Shown: positions 7,405 to 14,743 of the stretch, one piece after another | Numbering within the stretch: the stretch's first letter is position 1 | Layout: the number at the start of each line of letters is the position of its first letter | The notes under the pieces: model-generated | What the model saw: the letters and a program-made list of their open reading frames with translations, nothing else | Told to the model about the DNA's origin: nothing | The model's database searches: none | Source of the DNA: Bacillota bacterium | GTDB taxonomy: Bacteria; Bacillota; Clostridia; Peptostreptococcales; Anaerovoracaceae | Direction: 5' to 3' | NCBI GenBank assembly: GCA_017621195.1 | Contig: JAGATO010000357.1 | Span: forward strand, 1 to 28,558 | DNA: 28,558 nucleotides | Program-made: the position numbers and the translations under genes

Positions 7405-7713
7405 ATGACCGAAGAAAAAGACAAGTGCTGTCAGGAACACGAACACGACTGCGATTGCGGTTGCCACGAAGAAGCGGATTACATCACTCTGCAGTTCGAT
7501 GACGGCGAAGATGTAGAATGTGAAATCCTGGGTCTGTTCGATTATGAGGGTGCAGAATATATCGCGCTGCTGCCGGAAGACGGTACCGATGATGTCTACA
7601 TCTACGGCTACAAGGAAATCAGCGAAGAAGAATTCGAACTGATCGACATCGAAGATGACGAACTGTTTGAAAAGGTAGTTGCTGAATTCGAAGCGCTGAC
7701 TGCCGAAGAATAA
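7405..7713 (+). CDS. DUF1292 protein with N-terminal Cys/His cluster
   Basis: A 102-residue, strongly acidic cytoplasmic protein. Residues 25-95 fit DUF1292 (ITLQFDDGEDVECEILGLFDYEGAEYIALLP, then DVYIYGYKE), a small beta-rich family of unknown function common in Bacillota. The first 22 residues are unusual: Cys8, Cys9, His12, His14, Cys16, Cys18, Cys20 and His21, which looks like a metal-binding tail. RBS AGGAGG precedes the ATG by 8 nt. It has its own promoter inside uvrC and its own terminator, so it is probably a single-gene transcript. Metal binding is an inference from residue composition. Confidence 0.85.
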   Translation: MTEEKDKCCQEHEHDCDCGCHEEADYITLQFDDGEDVECEILGLFDYEGAEYIALLPEDGTDDVYIYGYKEISEEEFELIDIEDDELFEKVVAEFEALTAEE

Positions 7714-7723
7714 AAACGTCGAG

Positions 7724-7757
7724 AACCGCTTGCGCCGCAACGTGCAGGCGGTTTTTT
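7724..7757 (+). terminator. Rho-independent terminator after the DUF1292 gene
   Basis: AACCGCTTGC (7724-7733) pairs with GCAGGCGGTT (7744-7753), one G-T wobble, 10-nt loop, followed by a run of T to 7757. Confidence 0.85.
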
Positions 7758-7791
7758 CTTTTTGCGCCGTGGCGTAGGCGAAAGGACGCCG

Positions 7792-8655
7792 ATGAGGAAG
7801 GTTATGAAATGTAAGAACATATGGGCTGTGTATTTCACCCCCACAGGAACGACGAAACAGGTGGTCACTGCCATGGCAAATGCGGCAGCCGACGCGATGC
7901 AGCTTCCGGTGAACCACTGGGACATCACTTTGCCGAAGCCGCGGCGGGAGGGAAAACAATTCGGCGAAAGCGATCTGGTGATCGTGGGGACGCCGGTGTA
8001 TGCCGGCCGCGTTCCCAATGTGATCCTGAAGGAGCTGGCGCTGCTGCAGGGCTGTGACACTCTGGCAGTGCCGGTGGTCTGCTACGGCAACCGCAACTTC
8101 GACGACGGTCTGATCGAGCTGCGGGACATTCTGGAAACCGGCGGATTCCGCACGGTTGCCGCCGCGGCCTTCGTCTGCGAGCACTCCTTCTCCCGGACGC
8201 TGGCAGCCGGTCGCCCCGACGACCGGGATCTGCAGAAGGCCTGGACCTTCGGCTGGAAGCTGGGGTATCAGGCGGAGGCGCTGCGTCAGAAGTGGGAGGA
8301 CGAGGGGAGATGGCCGGTTCCGCCCATTCAGGTTCCGGGAACGCCGAAGCCCTACCGCGGTTATTATCAGCCCCGGGACCGCAAAGGTGTGTTCATCGAT
8401 ATCCGGAAGGTGAAGCCGCTGACATCGGATCAGTGCGACGGATGCGGCATCTGCGCAGCCGTTTGCCCCATGGGGTCCATCGATCCCGACGATGTGCAGA
8501 ACTTCACCGGCATCTGCATCAAGTGCGGCGCCTGCATCAAGAAATGCCCGAAAGAGGCCAAGTACTACGACGATCCCGGCTATCTGTACCACAAGGAGGA
8601 GCTGGAGGCCGGACTGACGCGCCGGGCGGAGCCGGAAACTTTTTTTCATTTTTAA
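7792..8655 (+). CDS. EFR1-type flavodoxin/ferredoxin fusion protein
   Basis: A 287-residue cytoplasmic redox protein. The N-terminal half is flavodoxin-like with the FMN phosphate loop FTPTGTTKQ (15-23) and a VIVGTPVYAGRVPN segment (63-76). The C-terminal part carries two 4Fe-4S motifs: Cys215, 218, 221, 225 (CDGCGICAAVCP) and Cys242, 245, 248, 252 (CIKCGACIKKCP). This architecture matches the EFR1 family of Clostridia, presumed to move electrons between ferredoxin-type and flavin partners; the physiological partner is unknown. A TTG at 7762 is in frame but lies at the end of the preceding terminator T-run. AAAGGA 5 nt before ATG 7792 supports that start. No membrane segments. No adjacent redox enzyme gene suggests a pathway. 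Confidence 0.88.
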   Translation: MRKVMKCKNIWAVYFTPTGTTKQVVTAMANAAADAMQLPVNHWDITLPKPRREGKQFGESDLVIVGTPVYAGRVPNVILKELALLQGCDTLAVPVVCYGNRNFDDGLIELRDILETGGFRTVAAAAFVCEHSFSRTLAAGRPDDRDLQKAWTFGWKLGYQAEALRQKWEDEGRWPVPPIQVPGTPKPYRGYYQPRDRKGVFIDIRKVKPLTSDQCDGCGICAAVCPMGSIDPDDVQNFTGICIKCGACIKKCPKEAKYYDDPGYLYHKEELEAGLTRRAEPETFFHF

Positions 8656-8704
8656 TGCAATAAAACGAACCCCTTCTACATGTATATAGTGACAGGAGGA
8701 CAGA

Positions 8705-9310
8705 ATGTTTCTATGGTGTGTGATGGCAGAAGAAACCCGGGAAGCTGCCGCAGCGGGAGAACAGAAGCAAAGGATGTGTGCTCTGGAACGCCGGATCAAA
8801 CGGATGGCCCAGGGCGATACGGAATCTCTGTCTGCTCTCTACGAAGAAACCAGTGCCGCCGTTTACGGCTTCGTTCTGTCCATCCTGAAACAGAGAAGCG
8901 ATGCCGAGGATGTGATGCAGGAGACGTACCTGAACATCTATCGGGCTTCAGGACGGTATCGCCCCAACGGTAACCCCATGCCGTGGATTCTGACCATCGC
9001 CAAAAATCTGGCGCTGATGAAGCTACGGGAGAGAAGTCGGCAAGGCTGCGCGGATCAGGAGATCATGGAAGCGGAGCTGGCAAAGCTGACGGCAGGAACG
9101 GAGGTAAGCCAGGAGGACCGGCTGATGCTGCGGATGGTGTTGCAGGTGCTGTCCGAGGTAGAATTGCAGATCGTCATGCTTTACGCGGTGGCGGGATGCA
9201 AGCACCGGGAGATTGCACAGCTGTTGGAGCTGCCGTTGCCTACGGTGCTGTCCAAGTATCATCGGGCGTTGAAAAAGCTGAGAAAGCAGTGGGAGGAAGG
9301 CAATGAATAA
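8705..9310 (+). CDS. ECF-type sigma-70 family RNA polymerase sigma factor
   Basis: A 201-residue sigma factor with two conserved regions. Sigma region 2 lies at about 40-110 (ESLSALYEETSAAVYGFVLS, DAEDVMQETYLNIYR, then WILTIAKNLALMKLRE) and region 4 at about 135-196 with an HTH reading HREIAQLLELPLPTVLSKYHRALKKLR. It should direct RNA polymerase to its own regulon. The stop overlaps the start of the next gene by 8 bp, an RsgI-like membrane anti-sigma factor, so translation is probably coupled and the partner likely holds the sigma factor inactive until a signal arrives. AGGAGG (8694-8699) 5 nt before ATG 8705 fixes the start. The target promoter sequence cannot be read with confidence from the region just upstream. 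Confidence 0.92.
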   Translation: MFLWCVMAEETREAAAAGEQKQRMCALERRIKRMAQGDTESLSALYEETSAAVYGFVLSILKQRSDAEDVMQETYLNIYRASGRYRPNGNPMPWILTIAKNLALMKLRERSRQGCADQEIMEAELAKLTAGTEVSQEDRLMLRMVLQVLSEVELQIVMLYAVAGCKHREIAQLLELPLPTVLSKYHRALKKLRKQWEEGNE

Positions 9311-10631
9311 CCGAGAGATCGAAGAGAGAATCAAGTGCGCCGTGGAGCACAGCGTTCCCGACGTCCGTCAGGCCCTCCTTTCCCAATGCAATGAAGTAGA
9401 AGGGAAGGTAATCGGGATGAACGATAACACTGTACGAAAAAAAACGGGCTGGAGGAAATATGCGGCCATGGCGGCCGTTCTGATTCTGCTGTTGGGCGGT
9501 GTGGGCATCTATCGCCAGAGTTCGGCTGTGGATTCCATCATCGAGCTGGATGTGAACCCCAGCATCGAACTGTCCGTCAATAAAAAGGAGAGGGTGGTCG
9601 AGGCAAAAGCGCTGAACGACGATGCTGCGACCATAATGGAAGAGATGGACCTGAAGGGCGCCGATCTGGATGTGGCAGTCAATGCGCTGATCGGGTCCAT
9701 GCTGAAGCACGGATATCTCAGCGAACTGCAGAATTCCATTCTGATTTCCGTGGAAAACGGCGATGCAGCCCGCGGGAAGGAATTGGAAGAGCGACTGGTG
9801 AAGGAGATCGATCAGCTGCTGGCGGCAAGCTCCATCGACGGAGCGATTCTGTCTCAACAGGTCAGCGCCGATGGCGATGCGGCGGAAGGAGCGGATAAGC
9901 TGGCGCAGACGTATCAGATTTCTCAGGGAAAGGCCGCTCTGATCGAGAAGATCATCAGTCAGGACGCACTGCTTTCGGCAGAGGACCTGAAGGATCTGAA
10001 CATCAATCAGCTGAACCTGCTGCTGGATTCCAGAAAGCTGGAGATTCAGAATACGGCATCGACGGGCAAGGCCAGCGACAAGGCCTACATCGGTGCGGCA
10101 CGGGCACAGGAAATCGCCCTGAAAGCCGCCGGTCTGGCGGAAAGCAGCGTGACGGCACTGAAGGTGGAAATGGACGTGGAGCATGGGGTTATGACCTATG
10201 AAGTGGAGTTCGAGTCCGGCAACGCAGAGTACGAGTACGAAATTGACGCTGTCAGCGGTTCCGTACTGAAGGCGGAAAGGGATGTGGACGGCGTTTACGA
10301 TGATGATTCCGATGACCATAGTGACGACCGCGATAATGACCACGATAATGACCACAGTGATAGGTACAGCGGTGCTCAAAGTAATGCTACGGGCCAGACT
10401 GTAACGGAAAAGAATCAAACGGATATCGGAAAGGACAAGGCCGTCTCCATCGCACTGAAGCATGCTGGCCTGAAGGAAAGCGGCGTAAGCGGTCTGAAAG
10501 CGGAATTGGACGAAGATGACGGTACTTGGAAGTACGAAGTGGAGTTCCGGGCCGGAAACGTGGAATACGATTGCGAGATCGATGCCGCGTCCGGAGCCAT
10601 TCTGAAATACGAAAAGGAAGCGGAGGATTAA
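9303..10631 (+). CDS. RsgI-like membrane anti-sigma factor with two PepSY domains
   Basis: A 442-residue single-pass membrane protein. Residues 1-50 are a cytoplasmic tail expected to bind the sigma factor encoded just before it. The membrane helix is about 52-70. Immediately outside lies the RsgI juxtamembrane signature IIELDVNPSIELSVNKKERV (79-98), whose Asn85-Pro86 corresponds to the bond known to be self-cleaved in clostridial RsgI proteins. A helical region follows to about 255. Two PepSY domains (about 261-325 and 377-438) share the pattern IALKxAGLxES and EVEFxxGNxEY, so they are an internal duplication. Between them is a linker very rich in Asp and His. Polysaccharide-binding modules typical of cellulosome RsgI are absent, so the signal is probably different. 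What PepSY senses is not known. Confidence 0.88.
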   Translation: MNNREIEERIKCAVEHSVPDVRQALLSQCNEVEGKVIGMNDNTVRKKTGWRKYAAMAAVLILLLGGVGIYRQSSAVDSIIELDVNPSIELSVNKKERVVEAKALNDDAATIMEEMDLKGADLDVAVNALIGSMLKHGYLSELQNSILISVENGDAARGKELEERLVKEIDQLLAASSIDGAILSQQVSADGDAAEGADKLAQTYQISQGKAALIEKIISQDALLSAEDLKDLNINQLNLLLDSRKLEIQNTASTGKASDKAYIGAARAQEIALKAAGLAESSVTALKVEMDVEHGVMTYEVEFESGNAEYEYEIDAVSGSVLKAERDVDGVYDDDSDDHSDDRDNDHDNDHSDRYSGAQSNATGQTVTEKNQTDIGKDKAVSIALKHAGLKESGVSGLKAELDEDDGTWKYEVEFRAGNVEYDCEIDAASGAILKYEKEAED

Positions 10632-10761
10632 GAAGATCATATGGAGGAAAAGATGCCGCTGAACGGAATATGTGACGATTTTCGCTGTGGCACAACCGAC
10701 ATCCGATCGAATCGTTGATCGCCAGCATACCATTCAAAACACAGTATAAAACACAGCGGGG

Positions 10762-10808
10762 CGGGGAGCCAATGGCCTGGAAACTGAGGGCCTGGCTCCC
10801 CGTTTTTT
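10762..10808 (+). terminator. Rho-independent terminator of the sigma/anti-sigma operon
   Basis: CGGGGAGCCA (10762-10771) pairs with TGGCTCCCCG (10793-10802), with an inner GGCC/GGCC pairing, followed by TTTTTT (10803-10808). Confidence 0.9.
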
Positions 10809-10812
10809 ATTA

Positions 10813-10829
10813 CGGGGAGCCAATGGCCT
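10813..10829 (+). repeat. Second copy of the terminator left arm
   Basis: A 17-bp sequence identical to 10762-10778 (CGGGGAGCCAATGGCCT) lies just after the terminator, 51 bp downstream, without a matching right arm. It looks like a duplication scar at the boundary with the truncated gene that follows. Confidence 0.7.
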
Positions 10830-10874
10830 AAAAAACAGGCGGTTGGCGCCGCGCTTCTACTGGACTTTGGATGT

Positions 10875-10897
10875 GGCCTGCGGCGTAGCCGCAGGCC
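10875..10897. repeat. Perfect 10-bp stem inverted repeat
   Basis: GGCCTGCGGC (10875-10884) and GCCGCAGGCC (10888-10897) form a perfect stem with a 3-nt loop and no T-run. It resembles a REP-like hairpin. It sits between the duplicated terminator arm and the truncated cyclodeaminase-family gene. Nothing else convincing is seen in 10632-10929. Confidence 0.5.
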
Positions 10898-10929
10898 TTC
10901 CGCCGGACGCAGGATAACCATACTCGCAG

Positions 10930-11430
10930 ATGGGGATGGCTGCATCCACCGTGAAGACAGATGCGGGTGGCTGCGCTCGAAGGAGTGCGGTGAAAGAGCT
11001 GCAGCCTTCGGTGGAGAGCGCCGATCTGATCGTCACCATGACCAATTGCCAGAAACCCTTCATGAAGACGGAGTGGCTTCCGAAGAACGCCACCGTGATC
11101 CAGATGGGGCCGTGCGAATTTGAAACGGATGCGCTGGAAGCAGCCGATGTCCTTCTGGTGGACAATTGGTTCCAGATCACCGGAAGCGCACATTCGCCGG
11201 TGGCAATCCTGCACAAAGAGGGAAATCTTCAGCAGGAGGATACCACGGAGCTGCGCTACGTGGTTGCCGGGATGGCCGAAGGCCGTCAGAACGAGGATCA
11301 GCAGGTGATGTACTGTTCGCTGGGCTTGGGTGCTATGGACATGATCATCGCCAACCAGATCTATAAGAACGCGAAGGAGATGGGGATCGGACAGAAGCTG
11401 ATGCTGTGGGATGCGCCCAAGTGGGTGTAA
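10930..11430 (+). pseudogene. 5'-truncated ornithine cyclodeaminase/mu-crystallin family gene
   Basis: The readable protein (166 residues or fewer) matches only the C-terminal half of the ornithine cyclodeaminase/mu-crystallin family, which is normally 310-340 residues. Present are the late Rossmann-fold part (SADLIVTMTNCQKPF, then KNATVIQMGPCEFETDAL) and the C-terminal VVAGMAEGRQNEDQQVMYCS and GLGAMDMIIANQIYKNAKEMG segments. The N-terminal catalytic part and the GxGxxG nucleotide loop are missing. An in-frame GTG at 10990 preceded by AAGGAG could still allow translation of a fragment. The sequence before it contains a duplicated terminator arm and a hairpin, consistent with deletion or rearrangement. 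It ends 9 bp from the convergent exporter gene. The original substrate is unknown. Confidence 0.75.
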
Positions 11431-11439
11431 GGTTTACCA

Positions 11440-12297
11440 TCAGAGCTGAAGGCCCAACGCATTGCAAAATGCGCCACAGACAATGCTGACGGCAGCCACG
11501 ATACCGAGGATTCTGAAGTTTTCTGCCTTGTTTTTATTGATGCGAAACAGAACCACCCAGGCGACGCCGCTGCTGGCCAACAGGCCGGATAGGGCTGTGC
11601 CGAAGGGGATTGCCTGATTCATGTAGAGCTCGGTGATGACCACGCTGGATGCGCAGTTAGGGATCAGCCCCACAGCGCAGGCCAGAAGCGGTGAAAAGAG
11701 ACCGGCGCCGTCCATGAGGTTCCGGATCACTTCCATGCCCACCAGCTCGATGACGGCGTTGAAGATCAGCGTCACAAGAACGATGACCGTGAAGATGCGG
11801 ATGGTGTGGTGCAGGGCGCTGGCGACAGGGGATGTGTGGCCGCAGTCGCAGTGATCTTCGTCGCAGATGGCGCTGATGCAGTGGGGATCCACGGTGGATC
11901 GAAACAGAACATCTACACAGAAGCCGGATACGATGCCGATCAGTGCCTTGACGGCCATGAATTTCAGGATTGTGGACCAGCCGGCGTGATGGCTCAAAAG
12001 GATGGGCAGCATTTCGTCGCTGGTGGAGAGATAGACTGAAATCAGGGTTCCCAGCGTGACCACCCTGCCGCAGAACAGGTTGGTGGTCATAACGGAGAAG
12101 CCGCATTGAGGAATGGCTCCGAGAAGGCCGCCCAGAAGCGGGCCCGCCTTGTCAGCCGCCTGGATGACGGCCTGTGTCTTGCGGCCGAAGGAATGCTCCA
12201 GATACTCCAGGAGGAGAAAGACGAGAAATAAAAAGGGAAGCAGCTGAACCGTGTCTTCCAGCGTATGCATGAAAATGTGTTCCATGAAATGTATCAT
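11440..12297 (-). CDS. Putative heavy-metal exporter, ArsP_2/manganese-transporter-like family
   Basis: A 285-residue polytopic membrane protein resembling the PF11449-type 10-helix putative heavy-metal exporters, annotated elsewhere as putative arsenic or manganese transporters. Two related helix motifs, GAIPQCGFSV (60-69) and GLIPNCASSV (210-219), point to an internal inverted duplication. A central cytoplasmic or external loop is rich in metal ligands: His139, Cys140, Cys145, His149, Cys150, Cys152, His154. A TTG start at 12336 is in frame but lies inside the operator; ATG 12297 with AAAGGA upstream is preferred. The promoter has a long palindrome just after the -10, so a metal-responsive repressor is likely. 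The metal is not known. Confidence 0.75.
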   Translation of the reverse strand: MIHFMEHIFMHTLEDTVQLLPFLFLVFLLLEYLEHSFGRKTQAVIQAADKAGPLLGGLLGAIPQCGFSVMTTNLFCGRVVTLGTLISVYLSTSDEMLPILLSHHAGWSTILKFMAVKALIGIVSGFCVDVLFRSTVDPHCISAICDEDHCDCGHTSPVASALHHTIRIFTVIVLVTLIFNAVIELVGMEVIRNLMDGAGLFSPLLACAVGLIPNCASSVVITELYMNQAIPFGTALSGLLASSGVAWVVLFRINKNKAENFRILGIVAAVSIVCGAFCNALGLQL

Positions 12298-12318
12298 AAT
12301 CGTGTGTCCTTTGCTCAA

Positions 12319-12352
12319 AACAAATAGGTTAGCCAAAGCTAACCTATTTGTT
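12319..12352 (-). promoter_or_regulatory. 34-bp perfect palindrome, likely metal-repressor operator
   Basis: AACAAATAGGTTAGC (12319-12333) and GCTAACCTATTTGTT (12338-12352) form a 15-bp-arm inverted repeat with a CAAA centre. It begins directly after the minus-strand -10 and covers the expected transcription start near 12346. The inner half-site AGGTTAG/CTAACCT is the DtxR/IdeR-type half-site, though with wider central spacing than classical DtxR boxes. Regulation by a DtxR/MntR-type protein is inference. Confidence 0.65.
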
Positions 12353-12381
12353 ATTATACCACGAACTCAGAAAAAAGTAAA
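12353..12381 (-). promoter_or_regulatory. Promoter of the metal exporter gene
   Basis: On the minus strand TTTACT (12376-12381) and a perfect TATAAT (12353-12358) are spaced by 17 bp. Confidence 0.7.
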
Positions 12382-12413
12382 CAGTACAGATGACGATTTT
12401 ACATTTTTTTATA

Positions 12414-12445
12414 AAAAGGCCCTGATGCAGCGATGCAGTCAGGGC
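12414..12445 (-). terminator. Rho-independent terminator after the sulfhydrylase gene
   Basis: On the minus strand GCCCTGACTGCA pairs with TGCATCAGGGC (12419-12445), followed by TTTTT (12414-12418). Confidence 0.85.
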
Positions 12446-12486
12446 TTTTCTTGATTCGTAGAACAACGCAGGTGGGTTTGATCCGA

Positions 12487-13749
12487 TTAGATCTGCGCCA
12501 GAGCCTGTTCGATGTCGGCGATGATATCGTCTACATTTTCCAGACCGACGGAAATGCGGACCATGGCCGGATTTGCACCGGAGGCGATCAGCTGCTCATC
12601 GGTCAGCTGACGGTGAGTGGTGGAAGCCGGGTGGAGAACACAGGTGCGGATATCGGCGACGTGAACCTCGCAGGAAGCCAGCTTCAGGCTGTCGATGAAT
12701 TTACCGGCCTTTTCTCTGCCGCCCTTGATGTCCACGGAAATGACGCCGCAGGTACCCTTGGGCAGGTATTTCTTAGCCAGCTCGTGGTACTTGTCCCCTT
12801 CCAGTGCGGCGTATCTGACCGCTTCCACCTTGTCGGAGGCCTTCAGATACTGAGCGACCTTCAGACCGTTTTCGCAGTACCGTTCCATGCGCAGCGGCAT
12901 GGTTTCCAGTCCCAGATTTAGCAGGAAGGCGGAGTGAGCGGCGGGATAGCAGCCGAAGTCTCTCATCAGCTGCATTCTCGCCTTGATGATGTAAGCGGCT
13001 TTTCCGAAGTCTTTGGTGTAGATGATACCGTGGTACGATTCATCAGGCTCGGTGAATTCGGGGAACTTTCCGTTGGTCCAGTCGAAGTTTCCGCTGTCCA
13101 CGATGACGCCGCCGTTCTGCAGAGCGTGGCCGTCCATGTACTTGGAGGTGGAGTGGATTACGATATCCGCGCCGAATTCGATGGGCTTGCACAGGATGGG
13201 AGTAGCAAAGGTGTTGTCGATGATCAGGGGCAGACCTGCCTCGTGGGCCACCTTCGCCCACATTTCGATATCCAGAACGGTGAGGGCAGGGTTGGCGATG
13301 GTTTCGCCGAAGACCAGCTTCGTGTTGGGCTTGATGGCAGTCCGCAGCGTATCTTCATCGGCATCCACGTCCACGAAGATGCATTCGATTCCGTACTTTT
13401 TCAGAGTGACGGAGAAGAGGTTGACGGTACCGCCGTAGACGGCTGCCGAGCTGACGATGCTGTCGCCGGCACTGCACAGATTCAGGACCGAAACCAGAAC
13501 GGCGGCCATACCGGAGGAGGTGCACATAGCGCCGACGCCGCCTTCCAGATCGGCGATCTTCTGTTCTACCGCATCCACGGTGGGATTGGCGAAGCGGGAA
13601 TACATGGGCGCAGTGGGCGTATCGAACAGAGCGGCCATGTGATCGGAGGATTCAAAGCGATAGGTGGTGCTTTGAACGATGGGCATCACGCTGGGTGCGC
13701 CGTCTGTAGGGGTATAACCGGAGTGTAAGCATTTGGTTTCGTCTTTCAT
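12487..13749 (-). CDS. metY: O-acetylhomoserine sulfhydrylase (PLP-dependent)
   Basis: A 420-residue PLP enzyme of the Cys/Met metabolism family, best matching O-acetylhomoserine aminocarboxypropyltransferase, which makes homocysteine from O-acetylhomoserine and sulfide. Key features are YSRFANPT (50-57), SSGMAA (78-83), Tyr105 in AAVYGGT, the PLP-contacting IDNTFATP (177-184) with Asp178, the Schiff-base Lys203 in HSTSKYMDGHA, and the C-terminal LHPASTTHRQL motif. The length of about 420, longer than cystathionine lyases, supports MetY; a methionine gamma-lyase role cannot be fully excluded. The ATG follows GAAAGGAG. It appears to be a single-gene transcript with a GC-rich hairpin in its leader. 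No T-box or SAM riboswitch is seen. Confidence 0.92.
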   Translation of the reverse strand: MKDETKCLHSGYTPTDGAPSVMPIVQSTTYRFESSDHMAALFDTPTAPMYSRFANPTVDAVEQKIADLEGGVGAMCTSSGMAAVLVSVLNLCSAGDSIVSSAAVYGGTVNLFSVTLKKYGIECIFVDVDADEDTLRTAIKPNTKLVFGETIANPALTVLDIEMWAKVAHEAGLPLIIDNTFATPILCKPIEFGADIVIHSTSKYMDGHALQNGGVIVDSGNFDWTNGKFPEFTEPDESYHGIIYTKDFGKAAYIIKARMQLMRDFGCYPAAHSAFLLNLGLETMPLRMERYCENGLKVAQYLKASDKVEAVRYAALEGDKYHELAKKYLPKGTCGVISVDIKGGREKAGKFIDSLKLASCEVHVADIRTCVLHPASTTHRQLTDEQLIASGANPAMVRISVGLENVDDIIADIEQALAQI

Positions 13750-13781
13750 TTGTGTCGTCTCCTTTCAAAACGCATATAGTT

Positions 13782-13805
13782 CCGCCGCCGATGTTTCGGC
13801 GGCGG
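13782..13805 (-). other. Perfect 10-bp hairpin in the metY leader
   Basis: CCGCCGCCGA and TCGGCGGCGG form a perfect stem with a 4-nt loop near the 5' end of the predicted transcript. There is no T-run, so it is more likely an mRNA-stabilising hairpin than a terminator. Confidence 0.5.
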
Positions 13806-13830
13806 TCATTACAATCAAAACAGTATGTTC

Positions 13831-13859
13831 ATTATATCACTGCAATTTTAAAATGAAAA
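13831..13859 (-). promoter_or_regulatory. Predicted metY promoter
   Basis: Minus strand TTTTCA (13854-13859) and TATAAT (13831-13836) are 17 bp apart. The -35 is weak. Confidence 0.5.
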
Positions 13860-13893
13860 CACCCAAAACACGAAAGATAAAAACAAAAGCAAT

Positions 13894-13935
13894 AAAAAAG
13901 GCACCCGAAAACTGAACATTGCAGTTTCGGGCACC
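13894..13935 (-). terminator. Rho-independent terminator after the amidohydrolase gene
   Basis: On the minus strand GGTGCCCGAAACTG pairs, with two G-T wobbles and one bulge, with CAGTTTTCGGGTGCC (13900-13935), followed by TTTTTT (13894-13899). Confidence 0.85.
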
Positions 13936-13967
13936 AGTTTCATTTCCATGGCGGACACGGCCATCGA

Positions 13968-14717
13968 TTACAGTTTTAAGAATTTCTTTGCGTTGTTGTA
14001 GAACACGTCGTTCAGCTGGTCGTCGGTAAGGCCGCTGACGATGGTGCGCTGCATTTCCACCGTGGGATGGTGGAAGGGAGCATCCAGACCCCACATGATG
14101 CGGTCGGAACCTACGGTTTCATACGCTTCTTTGATCTTATAGTGCATGGGCATTCCGGAGGTTTCCAGATACAGGTTGGGGTATTTCTTCGCCATGTCAA
14201 TGGCTGCTTGAACGAACATGCCGTTTCCGTGACCCATGTGGATCTGGCAGATGGGAAGCTGGGGATAGCGGTCGGCCAGCTGAGCTACGCTCCAAGGCAG
14301 GGAGAAGGGCGGATGACCGGTGTGAATCATCAGCGGCAGTCCCATTTCGATGCACAGCTCCGCAACCGGGAACACGCACTCATCGTTGGCCAGATAGGCG
14401 TGGGACAGCGGGTGAAGCTTGACCGCCTTAAAGTTGTGGTTGGCAACCGCGTCGCGGATCTGCGCTTCCACTACTTTGGCGCCCTCGGTGGGATTGACCC
14501 ACAGACAGCCGACGAAGCGGTCGGGGTACTGGTCGCAGGCGTCGATGCTCTCCTTTTGGGGATAGGTACAGATGACGGCCTTTTCCACATTGTATTCGTC
14601 CATATCAGCGATCAGTTCCTCTGGCGTGATGCTGCAGGAGGCCCAGCCTCCGAAGGTACCGATGTGGGAATGGGCGTCGATTTTTTTAAAGCTTTTCATG
14701 CGTTCTTCGATGTTCAT
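13968..14717 (-). CDS. Amidohydrolase (metal-dependent TIM-barrel, amidohydro_2 type)
   Basis: A 249-residue cytoplasmic protein of the amidohydrolase-2 superfamily, which uses bound metal to hydrolyse or decarboxylate ring and amide substrates. Visible ligands are the DAHSH motif (His16, His18), Lys100 in KAVKLHPL, His132 in MIHTGH, His160/His163 in QIHMGHGNG, and Asp212 in WGLDAPF. The length is typical of small members. It lies 26 bp downstream of an ECF-transporter S-component gene on the same strand, with RBS AAAGGAG, so the two form an operon ended by the hairpin at 13894-13935. The pairing suggests that the imported compound may be the enzyme's substrate or a relative of it. The reaction is not known. 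Confidence 0.85.
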   Translation of the reverse strand: MNIEERMKSFKKIDAHSHIGTFGGWASCSITPEELIADMDEYNVEKAVICTYPQKESIDACDQYPDRFVGCLWVNPTEGAKVVEAQIRDAVANHNFKAVKLHPLSHAYLANDECVFPVAELCIEMGLPLMIHTGHPPFSLPWSVAQLADRYPQLPICQIHMGHGNGMFVQAAIDMAKKYPNLYLETSGMPMHYKIKEAYETVGSDRIMWGLDAPFHHPTVEMQRTIVSGLTDDQLNDVFYNNAKKFLKL

Positions 14718-14743
14718 AGCGTGTCGTCTCCTTTTGCGGTAAA

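Noticed and set aside
7300..8799. 499-codon minus-strand open frame
   Set aside because: It is opposite the DUF1292 and flavodoxin/ferredoxin genes, whose motifs are unambiguous; codon shadowing explains it.
10653..10718. 21-codon ORF with GGAGG upstream, after the anti-sigma gene
   Set aside because: Very short, no recognisable composition and followed by the operon terminator; kept only as a note because the ribosome binding site is good.
9240..10733. 497-codon minus-strand open frame
   Set aside because: It mirrors the anti-sigma gene, with Val/Ile-rich low-quality sequence and no ribosome binding site.
13750..13860. SAM riboswitch or T-box in the metY leader
   Set aside because: The leader from the predicted start is only about 75 nt with a single hairpin, too short for either element.
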